Shown here: piece after piece, positions 1 to 10,900 of the stretch | How positions within the stretch are numbered: position 1 is the stretch's first letter | Layout: each line of letters opens with the position of its first letter | Assembly (NCBI GenBank): GCA_029582265.1 | Contig: CM055819.1 | Coordinates: 12,263,087 to 12,327,086 of the forward strand | Reading direction: 5' to 3' | Length of the DNA stretch: 64,000 nucleotides | Source: Zoroaster sp. YZ-2022 | Taxonomy: Eukaryota; Echinodermata; Asteroidea; Forcipulatida; Zoroasteridae | Notes under the pieces: model-generated | What the model saw: the letters and a program-made list of their open reading frames with translations, nothing else | Databases searched by the model: none | Told to the model about the DNA's origin: nothing | Translations under genes and position numbers: made by a program

Positions 1-367
1 AATGCAGTTTTTCATCAGCTTCTGACTAATGTATGGTTCCTAGACGTCTACAGTGTGTTACTACTGTCGAAACTGAGTTAAAAACAGTCACCAGCAGAGT
101 CGAGTCTTGCCGTCCGTGGAGACCTGCCGGACTGCTGTGAATTTACCATGGCAAGCACTACGCTTGTCGTACTCGATGATAAAATGAGACTTTTCAAACA
201 GCAAAAAAAGTGTAATTTCAACGTCAATCTCAATCAAAATGGGAACATAATGTAAGTTTATTACATGATTCAACTATTTTTCAAAATTCTGAGGAATCTT
301 TTTTAGATTTCACTCTTAAACAAGGAATGATAAATCCGACTTTTTAAAACTAAAAATCTTTGTTCTG
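1..367. other. Left edge, no gene identified
   Basis: No convincing gene is seen. On the plus strand one frame stays open from about 214 to a stop at 348 and reads like a short protein tail (ending ...GMINPTF), but it has no start and a stop lies just before it. It may be the end of an ORF belonging to the element that occupies 368-1711. Confidence 0.3.
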
Positions 368-910
368 TTGGCGTTGATGCGTAGCGTGTGTGCAGTGATT
401 GCAGGCGTTCATTTTGTACACAAAGTGGAACCAGTTTCAACCACCATGTGCGCGAGCCCTACTTGTAGTATCGTAGAAACAATGGCTGAATTGGGCTGTA
501 TGGGATCGGGGGCTATTGGAATCGCCAGTATCGCAACCGTTGTAGCGTCGCCGGTTGGATACGCTTTAGAAGGATTAGCTTTAGGGTTGGGTGGTGCGAC
601 GTTTGCTGTCAAATACGCTAAATCTAAATTATCTAAAAAAGCTAAAAAACGCGATGAGATACGTGTTTTAGCGTTGTCTAAACTCAACACGATCGAAAAC
701 CACGTTAGTAAAGCCATCGAAGACAACGTTATTTCTCAAGAAGAATTTGTACTCGTATGCGAAGAGCGAGATAAATATTATAAAATGAAAGAAAAAATCC
801 ATAATAACTCTAATAAAGCTACGGCTTTACCGGATAAATCAGAAAATGTAAATGAAAACGTAGATAAAGAAAAAAAATTTCTTATAGAAAAACTTTTAAA
901 TTTAAAGTAA
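368..910 (+). CDS. Small hydrophobic/coiled protein of a putative mobile element
   Basis: A 180-codon ORF without introns. A start at Met39 (482, MAELGCMGSG) is more likely than the first Met, because residues 1-38 look like read-through. After Met39 come a glycine/alanine-rich hydrophobic stretch (about residues 43-75), a lysine-rich segment (KSKLSKKAKKRDE), and a conserved-looking acidic helix pair (KLNTIENHVSKAIED, then ISQEEF). I recall similar proteins in cnidarian and other invertebrate genomes, but I cannot name the family or a function. It converges on the Cys-rich ORF at 1035-1346 with 124 bp between them. Base use is unlike the surrounding intronic DNA. The layout suggests a transposon or integrated-virus gene. 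Coding status is fairly sure, function unknown. Confidence 0.6.
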   Translation: MALMRSVCAVIAGVHFVHKVEPVSTTMCASPTCSIVETMAELGCMGSGAIGIASIATVVASPVGYALEGLALGLGGATFAVKYAKSKLSKKAKKRDEIRVLALSKLNTIENHVSKAIEDNVISQEEFVLVCEERDKYYKMKEKIHNNSNKATALPDKSENVNENVDKEKKFLIEKLLNLK

Positions 911-944
911 ACTATACCGTACAAAAATCGTATTATAATCAAAA

Positions 945-971
945 ACCCGGTTCGCGAGTAGCGGAGCGGGT
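945..971. other. GC-rich hairpin between convergent ORFs
   Basis: The arms ACCCGGTTCGC (945-955) and GCGGAGCGGGT (961-971) are complementary at 9 of 11 positions around a 5-base loop, in an otherwise AT-rich gap between two convergent stop codons. A role in 3' end formation is a guess from position alone. Confidence 0.4.
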
Positions 972-1034
972 AAAAACAACGTGTAGACCTCCCCCTTACG
1001 CCCCAGAGATGTAAACGCTGTAATTTTAACTATA

Positions 1035-1346
1035 CTATAAACAAGTTGTTGTCTTTATCAACTCTTTCATCACGCTATTAAACGAACGTATAGCTTTTCC
1101 TCTCGCTCGCTTAAAACTTGCTACATTTAATATCTTTGCGCATTTCGTACACAAAGATATCGCTGATTTTGTACCAACTTTACATCTTCTACACTCTGTT
1201 GGTATACTTTTTCCACATTTAAGTTTCCATTTATGTAAGCCGCAATATACTGTATTAGGTGAGCTAAGTATACAACACTTGTCTGTTTTGCCAACTAAAA
1301 GCCATTCGCAAGGAACTACTTTTTCTTTTCTTGATTCCATACTCAT
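1035..1346 (-). CDS. Small Cys-rich (zinc-binding-like) protein of a putative mobile element
   Basis: A 103-codon intronless ORF. It has regularly spaced cysteines and histidines (CEWLLVGKTDKC, then YCGLHKWKLKCG, then CRRCKVG and LCTKC), consistent with one or two small zinc-binding folds, and a basic C-terminal helix (FKRARGKAIRSF). I recall related short proteins beginning with this C-x-VGKTDKC pattern in invertebrate genomes, but not their function. It lies tail to tail with 368-910, and upstream of its start are an AT-rich tract and a CRE-bearing inverted repeat (1480-1512) that could hold its promoter. The start is Met at 1346, and Met3 is an alternative. Confidence 0.6.
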   Translation of the reverse strand: MSMESRKEKVVPCEWLLVGKTDKCCILSSPNTVYCGLHKWKLKCGKSIPTECRRCKVGTKSAISLCTKCAKILNVASFKRARGKAIRSFNSVMKELIKTTTCL

Positions 1347-1479
1347 CTTTACTATATTAAACGAGATAATATTTTTTGGTTTTTCTCGTTTCGATTTCTA
1401 ATTTTTTTAACTTACTTAAAAAAAAACAAAAAAACTTTTTAATATACCGCCCCTACGACTACCCGGCGATCGAAATCCG

Positions 1480-1512
1480 GCGTGACGTCATTAATTTTTG
1501 ATGACGTCACGC
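1480..1512. promoter_or_regulatory. 12-bp perfect inverted repeat with two CRE-like sites
   Basis: GCGTGACGTCAT (1480-1491) and ATGACGTCACGC (1501-1512) are exact reverse complements separated by 9 bases. Each arm holds the palindrome TGACGTCA, the classical CREB/ATF site. It lies upstream of the minus-strand Cys-rich ORF and next to the tandem array at 1533. It may be a promoter element or a foldback structure near the element's end. Confidence 0.55.
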
Positions 1513-1532
1513 TTCGCGACGGCGCACCACTA

Positions 1533-1711
1533 CGTCAACCACGCCCACCTCCCTCTTTTGTCGTCAACCGCGCCCACCTCCCTCTTTTGTCGTCAACCGC
1601 GCCCACCTCCCTCTTTTGTCGTCGACCGCGCCCACCTACCTCTTTTGTCGTCGACCGCGCCCACACCTCCCTCTTTTGTCGTCAACCGCGCACACTTTTA
1701 GGGAGGTGGGC
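1533..1711. repeat. 29-bp tandem repeat array closed by its own inverted end
   Basis: Units start CGTCAACCGCGCCCACCTCC and run to CTCTTTTGT, at 1533, 1562, 1591, 1620 and 1649 (the last 31 bp), then a partial unit from 1680. The array ends with AGGGAGGTGGGC (1700-1711), the reverse complement of GCCCACCTCCCT inside each unit, so any unit can fold back on the end. Subterminal tandem repeats closed by an inverted copy are typical of transposon ends. Confidence 0.8.
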
Positions 1712-1851
1712 TAGGACCGGCATCTGACATACTACTAAAACTGTGGTCAATTGTGTTTATTGAGATAACCAATAGTGTACTTGCATATAGTGGCTTTTAG
1801 TTTAAGGTAAATACAAGTAGCTTTAATTATCCTGGGGACAGAAGTACTTAC

Positions 1852-1934
1852 CATCTTTAAGAATACCAACTGCATAACGTGATGTTGATGACATGCTACT
1901 GCAGGAGGCTAGTATTTGCTTATCCATAACATCA
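1852..1934 (-). CDS. POLR3E: POLR3E coding exon 5 (last one in the window)
   Basis: 83 bases completing a Ser codon, then DVMDKQILASC and SSTSRYAVGILKD, ending one base into a codon before donor GTAAGT. It aligns with the human MDKQ...TSRYA segment. Confidence 0.9.
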
Positions 1935-4900
1935 CTAGATACAAAAAGTGAATACAAATGCAATTATGTTATGTTCAATTATGATCATGTTAATAGCTCC
2001 TAATAATACTATGTATATCAATATAGAATATTTGACCTTTTTTTATTAAAAAGCTCTAAAGAAATATTAATAATTTTATAAGAGGGTATAAGGATTAAAC
2101 AACATAAGTTTTATTTAAAGTCATGGCAAATATTATGAAACAGTTGTTTTTGTCCAAACCCCTTTTTTCTCTAAGTCTAATTCAGAAAAGCCAGAGGTCC
2201 ATTGATGTAAATCCAATTTCTGCTCTTACATTCACACTAACAACAGTGCTGATATTATTGGTGTTATTCATACGATTATTGGCCACTAATGTGCTGATTT
2301 TGTCTAGTGACTTGCATGGGTGATATGAGGAAGACCATTTTTTACCTCAATAAGTATGACATCAGGGTTTTCTGAATTCAAGACAGAAAGGTTCTGAGAA
2401 AATATTTGTTTACAAGATTGTGCTGCAGGTTTATGATTTAGAATAAAACTTATGTTGTATAGTTTCCTTATCACAAAACCTCTCTAAAATATGCGAAAGG
2501 TCAATTATTAATATTTGCCTAGAGCCCTTCTTTCAAAGCATTACATGAGTTTTACTTTTATTACATATTTCCACAAATTAATTCATCAGTGTTTACACAA
2601 TTAACAAGACCGGTGGTCTGCTACTCAAGTATTTATGTTAAAGAAATTTAAATAATTCATTCTCCTTGAAAAGGAAATTTGCAAACATTAAAATAAAACT
2701 AAAAAACATTTTTTCTGAAATGTGCAGAATTCCCACAGAGACATCTGACATCACTTTTTTGAAATTTGTCGACTACCACTGTCACACTTTAAAGAAATGG
2801 GCCATGTGATCAATTTGCAAATTAATTAGGCTTACAAAGATTACTTACTGCTGTGTGAAATGATTTATTCATGTTGAGCAAAAGAATTGTTTTACTTTAC
2901 CTCTGGAATGTCTTGTTCCCAATGGGGTTAGCTCCGTCCACATTAATTGAAATCTGTTCTCCACGGCTTCTGTCATAGTTGGTGTTCTGTGTATCCAGAC
3001 CCAACTCAAGTTCTACCTGTACAGTGAGGACCATGTTCATTTACACCATACAAATATTACACATGCCATACAAGTTTGGTTAGGCTTGTACTACATATTA
3101 TCATCCTAGGACTTATAACAAATGGGACAACAGGTCCTCATCCTATGAAGCGCACTCCCTACAAATCCAATTGTGGAGATTGCTTCAAAAGTTAATGTCC
3201 AATAACAAAGAGAACAATAGAAGGGAACAATAGAGATCATCGAATATGCTGTGATGTGCATGTACGAATACTTGTACAATGTACATGTTTGTGTCAGCTG
3301 CAATAATATTCCTTTCCCCTTCCAAACTAAAAAGGAAATAATTTAAAACAAATTTCAACCTATACAGGAAGGTACAACACGAGTATTCGGAAACATACAT
3401 TAATTTCAAATTTTCAAGAAATATATAATAAATTTTACATGAGTTTTGTATTGGTGCTTACATTTTTCAGAAACAAGAACAGGTCAATTATGTTTTGCAA
3501 AGGGTTGGTGTCATTTTTATATTTGACATAATTCCTTTTTATCTATGATGAAAGCACTTCAGACAGAATAATTTATCAGGATTGCTATGTAAGCTTTAAA
3601 ATAAAATAATTATTGGTTAATTTGATGATCATTTAATATTTACCATCTTCTGTTTAGGCTTGATTCTTGCAGCCAGGTGTTCAAATTCATCATACGGCAT
3701 ACCAGCAGGTCGAACAGGGTACTGAAAGAAAAACAGGTTGAAACCCTTGTGTGACTTAAGACCTCAACACCCCAAATAAATTATGTTGTTATTTGGTCTA
3801 CTTGTACATGTGCATCATGTACATAAAAACTCGGTCGCTAGAGAGTAGTTATTCCAACATTCTATTGTCTTCAGGGAATGATTTCATTTAAAAATTAGCA
3901 AAACTGTTAGGCAGAAATATATATTGAAAAGCAAATGTAGGAGCCTCGGTCCACATGTAGGAGCCTCGGTCCACATGTAGGAGCCTCGGTCTACATACAG
4001 TGTACATGTAGGATGCACAAAAAATGAAGGCACAGACAACAATGTTGTTTCAGATTGTTTTGCTGTTGCATATATAGTCAAATAGCTTCCTTGCATAATC
4101 AAGATACGACTTGAATGCTCAGAGTCAGTGGCTCTGACCATAACCTGCTCTAACACAATGATGTTATCCAGCGATTCATAGTTTCTGTATACCTTGTACC
4201 CACTGCACTCTTGTCCTAGAACTTGACGATTTAAATATCCAAACATATTGGATATGCAAATTAGGATATGCAAATTATTTCATCATAATTTCAGTAAAAT
4301 CACTCATCCAAACATTTGATGTGTTAAAAAAATCCATATAGGATGAAGAAAAACATTGAATTTTTTTTAAATTTTTCCTTGAACTGTTTTTTTGGCATAT
4401 TTTTTTAAAGCTACTGTAACGAAATGGTAGCCTTGGTGTTTGTGTTTTGGTCACGCCATTGTGCTTAGGCGCACCATAGTAGCAGCGCATGTGCCGTGGG
4501 TCGGGCATGTGTTGTGTGCGCGGTGGTGGGCCACAGCGTGAGTCGGTGGGCCGCAGCGTGAGTCTGTGTAAGCATTTTGTGGGACGGAATCTGTGCAGTT
4601 CGCCGTCAGGGACAGCATGGAGTAGTTTAGCTGGGCGACTGCTAGTTCAAGTGTGCTTTCTGGGAACAGCACAGACAGTTTAAGCTATCAGGATTTTTTG
4701 ACGGGGGTGACTTTGTCTTCGTTATTTCTGTAACATTTACCACTTGGGTTATAGTTTCCCCCATTCTCCTTAAGTAATTCACACTCATCTTAAGTAATCA
4801 ATCTTTGCCTTAAGTAAATCACTTCTTAAGTAATTATTTTTTACCTTAAGTAATTCACTTCACCTGAAGTAATATAATTTGCCTTAAGGGTCCAATCATT

Positions 4901-7900
4901 GCCTTAACCCTCCTACTATCAGTGCAAATTTATAAACAAACCATCGAGGCCACTCCAAGCCATTGCTATGGAAGGCAGTGGCTCCTAATGGCTATACTGC
5001 ATAATAACATAATACCTCATATGTCTGTTGGTTTTAGTGGTTTGTGATTGATGTATTGCAGGGGCATACTATTATGTTCCAGTCTCAGTGGCTGGTGGTG
5101 GCTTACTCTTGAGAGTCTGTGTTTACAAAATAACTGCTGAAAATCCCAATGATAGTTTTTGTACAGTGGTCTCCAGTGGCCTCAGAGTTTTACATACAAG
5201 ATTACCTAAAAGGGTTAGTGTGCCTTATATGCACAAATGATATGTGTACAACATATTGGACATTTACTGGTTGGGAGTGGCCTCCATGTGTAGGAGGGTT
5301 AATGAATAATCAACTACCTTAACCCTAATATAACCCCCCTAGGCATTTCCACTAGCATGCTACCTCAACCTACATGTAACAAACTCCAACACCATGTAGT
5401 AGCCCACCACAGCCTGCAGTACTCAACCCATCAAACTCCAACAGGCTCTATGCTGTTGGATTTTGATTGAGTGGGTACACATGGCCCAAAGTAAAGTTTG
5501 AACATTGGAGTCACACAGTACTCACCCCATCATAATCCAACAGTTGTTTTCAGGCTAAAAAAAACTTAACTACACAAAAACAGGGGTCGAAATTGCCGGT
5601 AGCCCGCGACTAGTGGATTTACAGCCGGGCTACTATTTTTTCCAGTTTGATATCCCGGCGGGCTAGTGGAAAAATAAAGTAAAAATGCATCATCACAAAT
5701 AATAATGAACTGTCTGACAATAAGGTTCGGCTCTTTACTTTGTAATCAGTAGTGAAAAATTTGTTGTCAACTCGCCGTTGCATCAAAACATGCTAGAGAT
5801 GCATTATATCGGCCATGGATTCCTTTGATCGTACAGCGGTCCGCGGTCCCACACGGCGCGGATGCACTGCAGTGACGGTGTCACATAAAATACTGCTCAC
5901 CTAAAAATTTGCTTCCCCACTGTAGAGTGTGCGCAGCGGAATATTCGGTCCTGTGCACGTGCACAATTTCACGGTGTCTATATCTAATGACACACCCGGC
6001 TTCGTATACCGAACTGGTTCCCGCACTCGTTCAGCAGGTAATCAGATTGCTGTGGTGAGAACTAGGCACAGTGTAGCCTTTAGTCAAGGCGCGCGTGGCA
6101 CCCCGGATACTGGCGTACAGACGACACAAAAGACCACCACAGAAGCATGTGGCGCTTTTTGCAAGGTGTGAAACCTCCCGCGAAAAAACAAAGTGGCCGG
6201 GGATGACAAGGAAACAAGTCGATCCTATGAACAACAAAAAAGAACACGGAAATTCCAGAGGGCATGGCAGAATGACCCTAAGTGGTTGAACTAGTCTGAA
6301 GAGCACACAGATAAGAATGTCACAGAAGACGAATCGGACATTAGTGATAGCGATTTCTAAAACATCAAAAACATACTCAAAGCTAACTTCATCAGAGGTG
6401 TTTTTTCCTTAGTTTTTCATATTTTTGGTACATTTATCTATACTTAATACTCTCACGGTGATAGGGCCTACAATACATGAAATCAATGTATAGGCCTAAA
6501 CAAAGAATAAAGAATTACAGATTTAAAGCTCTTTTTTTGGGCTACTGAAATCTAATCAGGGCTACTAAAATATGTGTTACTAGCCCTGCTGGCTACCATG
6601 AAAATCCATTTAATTTCGACCCCTGCAAAAACTAAAACACCCTATGGAATAAATGGTAGGTTCTAGTTGTATGATGTTAGATACAATGCCAAGCATACCT
6701 AAGTACAATACTTGCCTTTATCAGTTGTTTATTACAGCAGGTTGTCCATAATTAGAGCATAGAGCAATAAAGTGTACCAAACAAAGCACTTAACTACATA
6801 CACACCCCTCCCAACCTAAACAAGATGAACATATGTTATTTATTACAAGAGGTCACAGTGTACCCAGTGAACCAAGCAATGCACTCATAACATACACACA
6901 TGTTCCCCACTCAGTCAAAGTCCAACACTGCTGCATGGCAGTACATTTCTCACTCAGCCAAAGTCCAACATGGTTGCATGCCAATAGTACCATACACCAT
7001 GCATATACATGTACACCATGCATACACACACTTTCCCCACTCAGTCAAAGTCCAACAATGTTGCATGCTAGTAGAACCACCTTCCACACTCAATCAAAAT
7101 CCAACAGCATTACTGTATGCCACTGGTACTCAACCAATCATAGTCCAACAGCAATAGTTAAGTTCACAGTACTCAATCAATCAAAATCCAACAAAACCTT
7201 TTTTGATTTTCACCTTTTGTTAACAATAAATAATTTCCCTTAAGTTTTGCTTCTGTATAAGTTAATTGTCTGTCATCTGTTGTCGTCTGTTTGGGCTGTC
7301 AGCGTTGGAGTAGTGTCACGTGTTGTGATATACGGTCTCCAATGGACCTCCCCCAAGTACCTGCTGGACTACCGTTCGCCCTGCACGGAACAGGTTTCGC
7401 CACACTACCAATCACTGTTGCGGAAAGCACTTTTCCCACATGGGTCTAGTAGTGAGAGCGAGGTAGACCCTTGAGAAGAGGTTCATGTGTTATCACTTCC
7501 ATTTTTCTACATTTATTGAATAGTATAGCATGCCAAATAGTAGATTCAAAACCCGTCCCAAATTGCAATAAATAGACACTTAGGCCAACTTTTGGATTTG
7601 TGGACTATGGTTTTAATTTGAGTCAGTTAGCCTGGATGTTGATTACTGATTAGCTGGCTGCCCAAGTAAAAAAAAATTAGAGTTAAATTTCAACATGGGC
7701 CCCTAATCTGTGCTCAAATTATAAATTTGTCAGTATTTAAGGATTTTCTGGTTCAAATGCTACGTGAGACTGAAAGTTGCTTTTGTCAGGCAGTCAGTAC
7801 CTTGGCTTATATTTGCAAATTCACACAGTGAATGACAATATGTGTATAAACTGAAATTTTTACAAAAATCAATATTTGAGGAATAAACTAATATTAAATT

Positions 7901-10900
7901 AAATTTACCTGGAACAGATAAAGGTTTTCTGCGAGGCTCTTGGACAAGTAAACATCAACCTGAATACAAATAAATATAATACACCATAACAGTTACATAT
8001 ACAACAAGTACTGTGGTATATGGTCATTTTCACAGTAAGGGGTGTAACTTGTCTCACCAGGGGTCAGAATTTCAAAATAAGTTTCCATAAACATTTCTAC
8101 TAAAATCATGTGTGGAAATGTCTAATTTATTTTAAAAAATTCATTCTGGAGCTTAAACTATATGTTAAATGTGAAAAATGTTCTGACTAACTTGACAAAT
8201 ATGATCAATTTGAGCAAAAACAACATTTAAATTTCATTGCTCAATTGACAGCCTGTGTAGGGCAAATACAATCTAATTGCCATTTTTCATTTGTCATCGT
8301 AATGTAGTTCATAGGTTGAAAAAATCTTTGTCAAACTGATTTGGTCTTACAATATTTCAATGTGAATTTCAAATTTTAAAGGAAAATGATACTCACATGA
8401 CATTTTTAAGTTCATTACATATTCCAAGAGGGAATGCAAAGTAAAACATGGTGTACAAATACCCTTCAGTTAGGGTTACTTACCAATTTGTGCAAATTCC
8501 AAAGAAATCGCATTTGTTATGCCAAAGTTGAAATTTTCAGGATAATGTGTTTCGGAGACATCAGTTAACAATAAGGTGTGTTTCGGAGACTTCAAACATG
8601 TTAACATAGTATATAAGTCCATTATTCAGGTAACATAGTAAATGAAATCAACTTTATTTTTAATAACATGTTAAATTGTAAACTTAACACTTATAACATT
8701 TGCTTACAGAGTAAACCAACTTGTTAATACATGTAACAAAGTATCATTACCCGATGTCTGTCTTATGTTTAGTAGTCAACATTTACAAAGACAGTAACTT
8801 CCTATACTGGATTGTCATTGTATGGAAATTGAGTTAGGGTAAACTTACAGTAGCAATACAAATTCCAAAGAAATTGCATCTGTTATATCGAAGCTGAAAA
8901 GTTCAGGAACGTGTTTTGGAGGCTTCAGTGAATAGTAATACATGTTTCGGAGACTTCAAACATGTTAACGTAGTCCATTATTCAAAAATTTACCTTACTA
9001 TCTAGTTAGGTTTAGTTTTATGGCAGTCTCCACATCTCAACTTATGATTCCAATACAGATTCAGGATGAAACACATCAGTCTAGATGTGGAAAGATGGTA
9101 TTTAATCTTATTAATGTTTCGGAGGCTTCAATGTGTTTGAGGCTTCAAGTGTTAACGGAAAGTGTGTATTGTCTCCCTTTCCAAAGCGGTGAGGCATATC
9201 TCCACTATTTATAGTCATGTGACTTGGGGGTCTATATGCTACATTTTGATAAATAGATTGGGTGAGTTCTTTCATTCATATTTGCACAAGCTGGCAGAAC
9301 AGTTTGTTTCGGAGGCTTCAAAACAGTTAACAGAAAATGACTCTATTAATTCAAGTTTTAAAAAATTCTTAAAAGCCCTGGGATCAGGTAAGTTTGTCAC
9401 CAATTTCAAGTACAGTTATCAACTGTTATATATCAAGAAGGAATGAAGAAATAGAAAGCAATTATAAACCATAGCTAAACCCTCAAAGTTTGTTAACAAT
9501 TGTTAACGGAAAATGAAGTCTCGAACGACAAATATCAACGTCCCGTTCTCAAAAATAGAGGGACGGTCACAATTCAAACTAATTTGGCAGTTTTCATTGA
9601 ACATATGACTACACTTTCAGCATTGAAAAACAAGCCATGAAATAACTGAAGAAAATATAGGACTTTACAAAAATGTTACTGTAATTTTAGTATCACAAAA
9701 AGGTCACATTTATGGTACATATGTGCCTGCCAAAATTGAACGCAGTAACTCCCAAAGATGTTTATGCTACCCAAGGTAGCTGCTAACTAGATGACTTATG
9801 TGGTAAAAAATCTTGGAATTCTGTAGCTTTTTGAGACCACTACTGATCAAAATGTTACAAATTCAAAGTTACACCCCTTACTGTGAAAACGACCATATAT
9901 GCAAAAGAAAACGTTTTTATAAGAGTTAGACTTAAAGACCTCACCTCGTGTTTCGACCCTGGCAAAATGCATTTTGTTGTTCAAAGAAATGAGTGATAGT
10001 CAGAGACCAGACTGTGGCAAGAATGGGGACCATTAGGTTAAAGAGGCAACAGGGAATGGAATCGGAGTGCTAATTTTAGATTAACTCAGTGACTGAAAAT
10101 AATACCTATGTGATAAGGTCTTATTACCATTGCTGCTAGGACACCGATTCCATGCCCTGTTGAATGTCTGATCATGACGATACTGTCCCTTTAAATATTA
10201 CACCTCATGTACACATTCATCCTACTTTCAGGATGTCGACATCCTGAGATAAATCTCGGGAAGACGACTTACTACTTACTACTCTCAGGATCTCAACAAG
10301 TCGAATGGCACTTCCAGAGCTCTGTAGCTATTTATTAAAATCTAAAACTTTGTAATTAGATAACCTTGCCCAAGCTTGCCCCACCAGTGTCGCACGGACC
10401 TGAATCCTTAGCCACACATTGGTTCCATTGCCGCTAATGGCGGGATTTAGTAAATTCTTAGCGCTCAAATTGATGATATTTGCAACTATTTCGACACACT
10501 AGATACGTTCCTTACATGTTGAACTATCCCAGTGTCCCCCCAAAAATGGTGATTTTACTTACATTTATATTTCATGAAATATCAGCCCGAAAATATTACA
10601 CAACGATCGGCAGTTTGCAGGTTTCAACGAGGGCGGCCATCTTGAAGAGAGGTCAACGGAAAAACAAATTGCGCGAGAAACAATTTTACGACGGCTGTTT
10701 TATGTGTGCACACACTAGGCTTGGGCGACAATTTTTTTCATCCACGATAGGAAAGAATGTCGTATCCGACCACCACTTTTTAAGGGGTTTTTGGAATTTT
10801 GTTGCAACCACTAACCAGTTAAACAATTATTCTATCGATTTTTGGGGGTACAGAAAGCGAAAACTACCTTTAAAATCCACTTTTATGATGGTTTTCGGAC

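Noticed and set aside
1533..1711. CRISPR-like array
   Set aside because: The units are contiguous with no spacers, in a eukaryotic genome. It is a simple 29-bp tandem repeat.
7247..7474. 75-codon ORF in a GC-richer block
   Set aside because: No recognisable domain, and it starts inside repeat-bordered intron. Kept only as unassigned.
4430..7480. LTR retrotransposon bounded by the two GC-richer blocks
   Set aside because: The blocks at 4430-4680 and 7240-7480 are not similar to each other, and no gag, protease or integrase lies between them.
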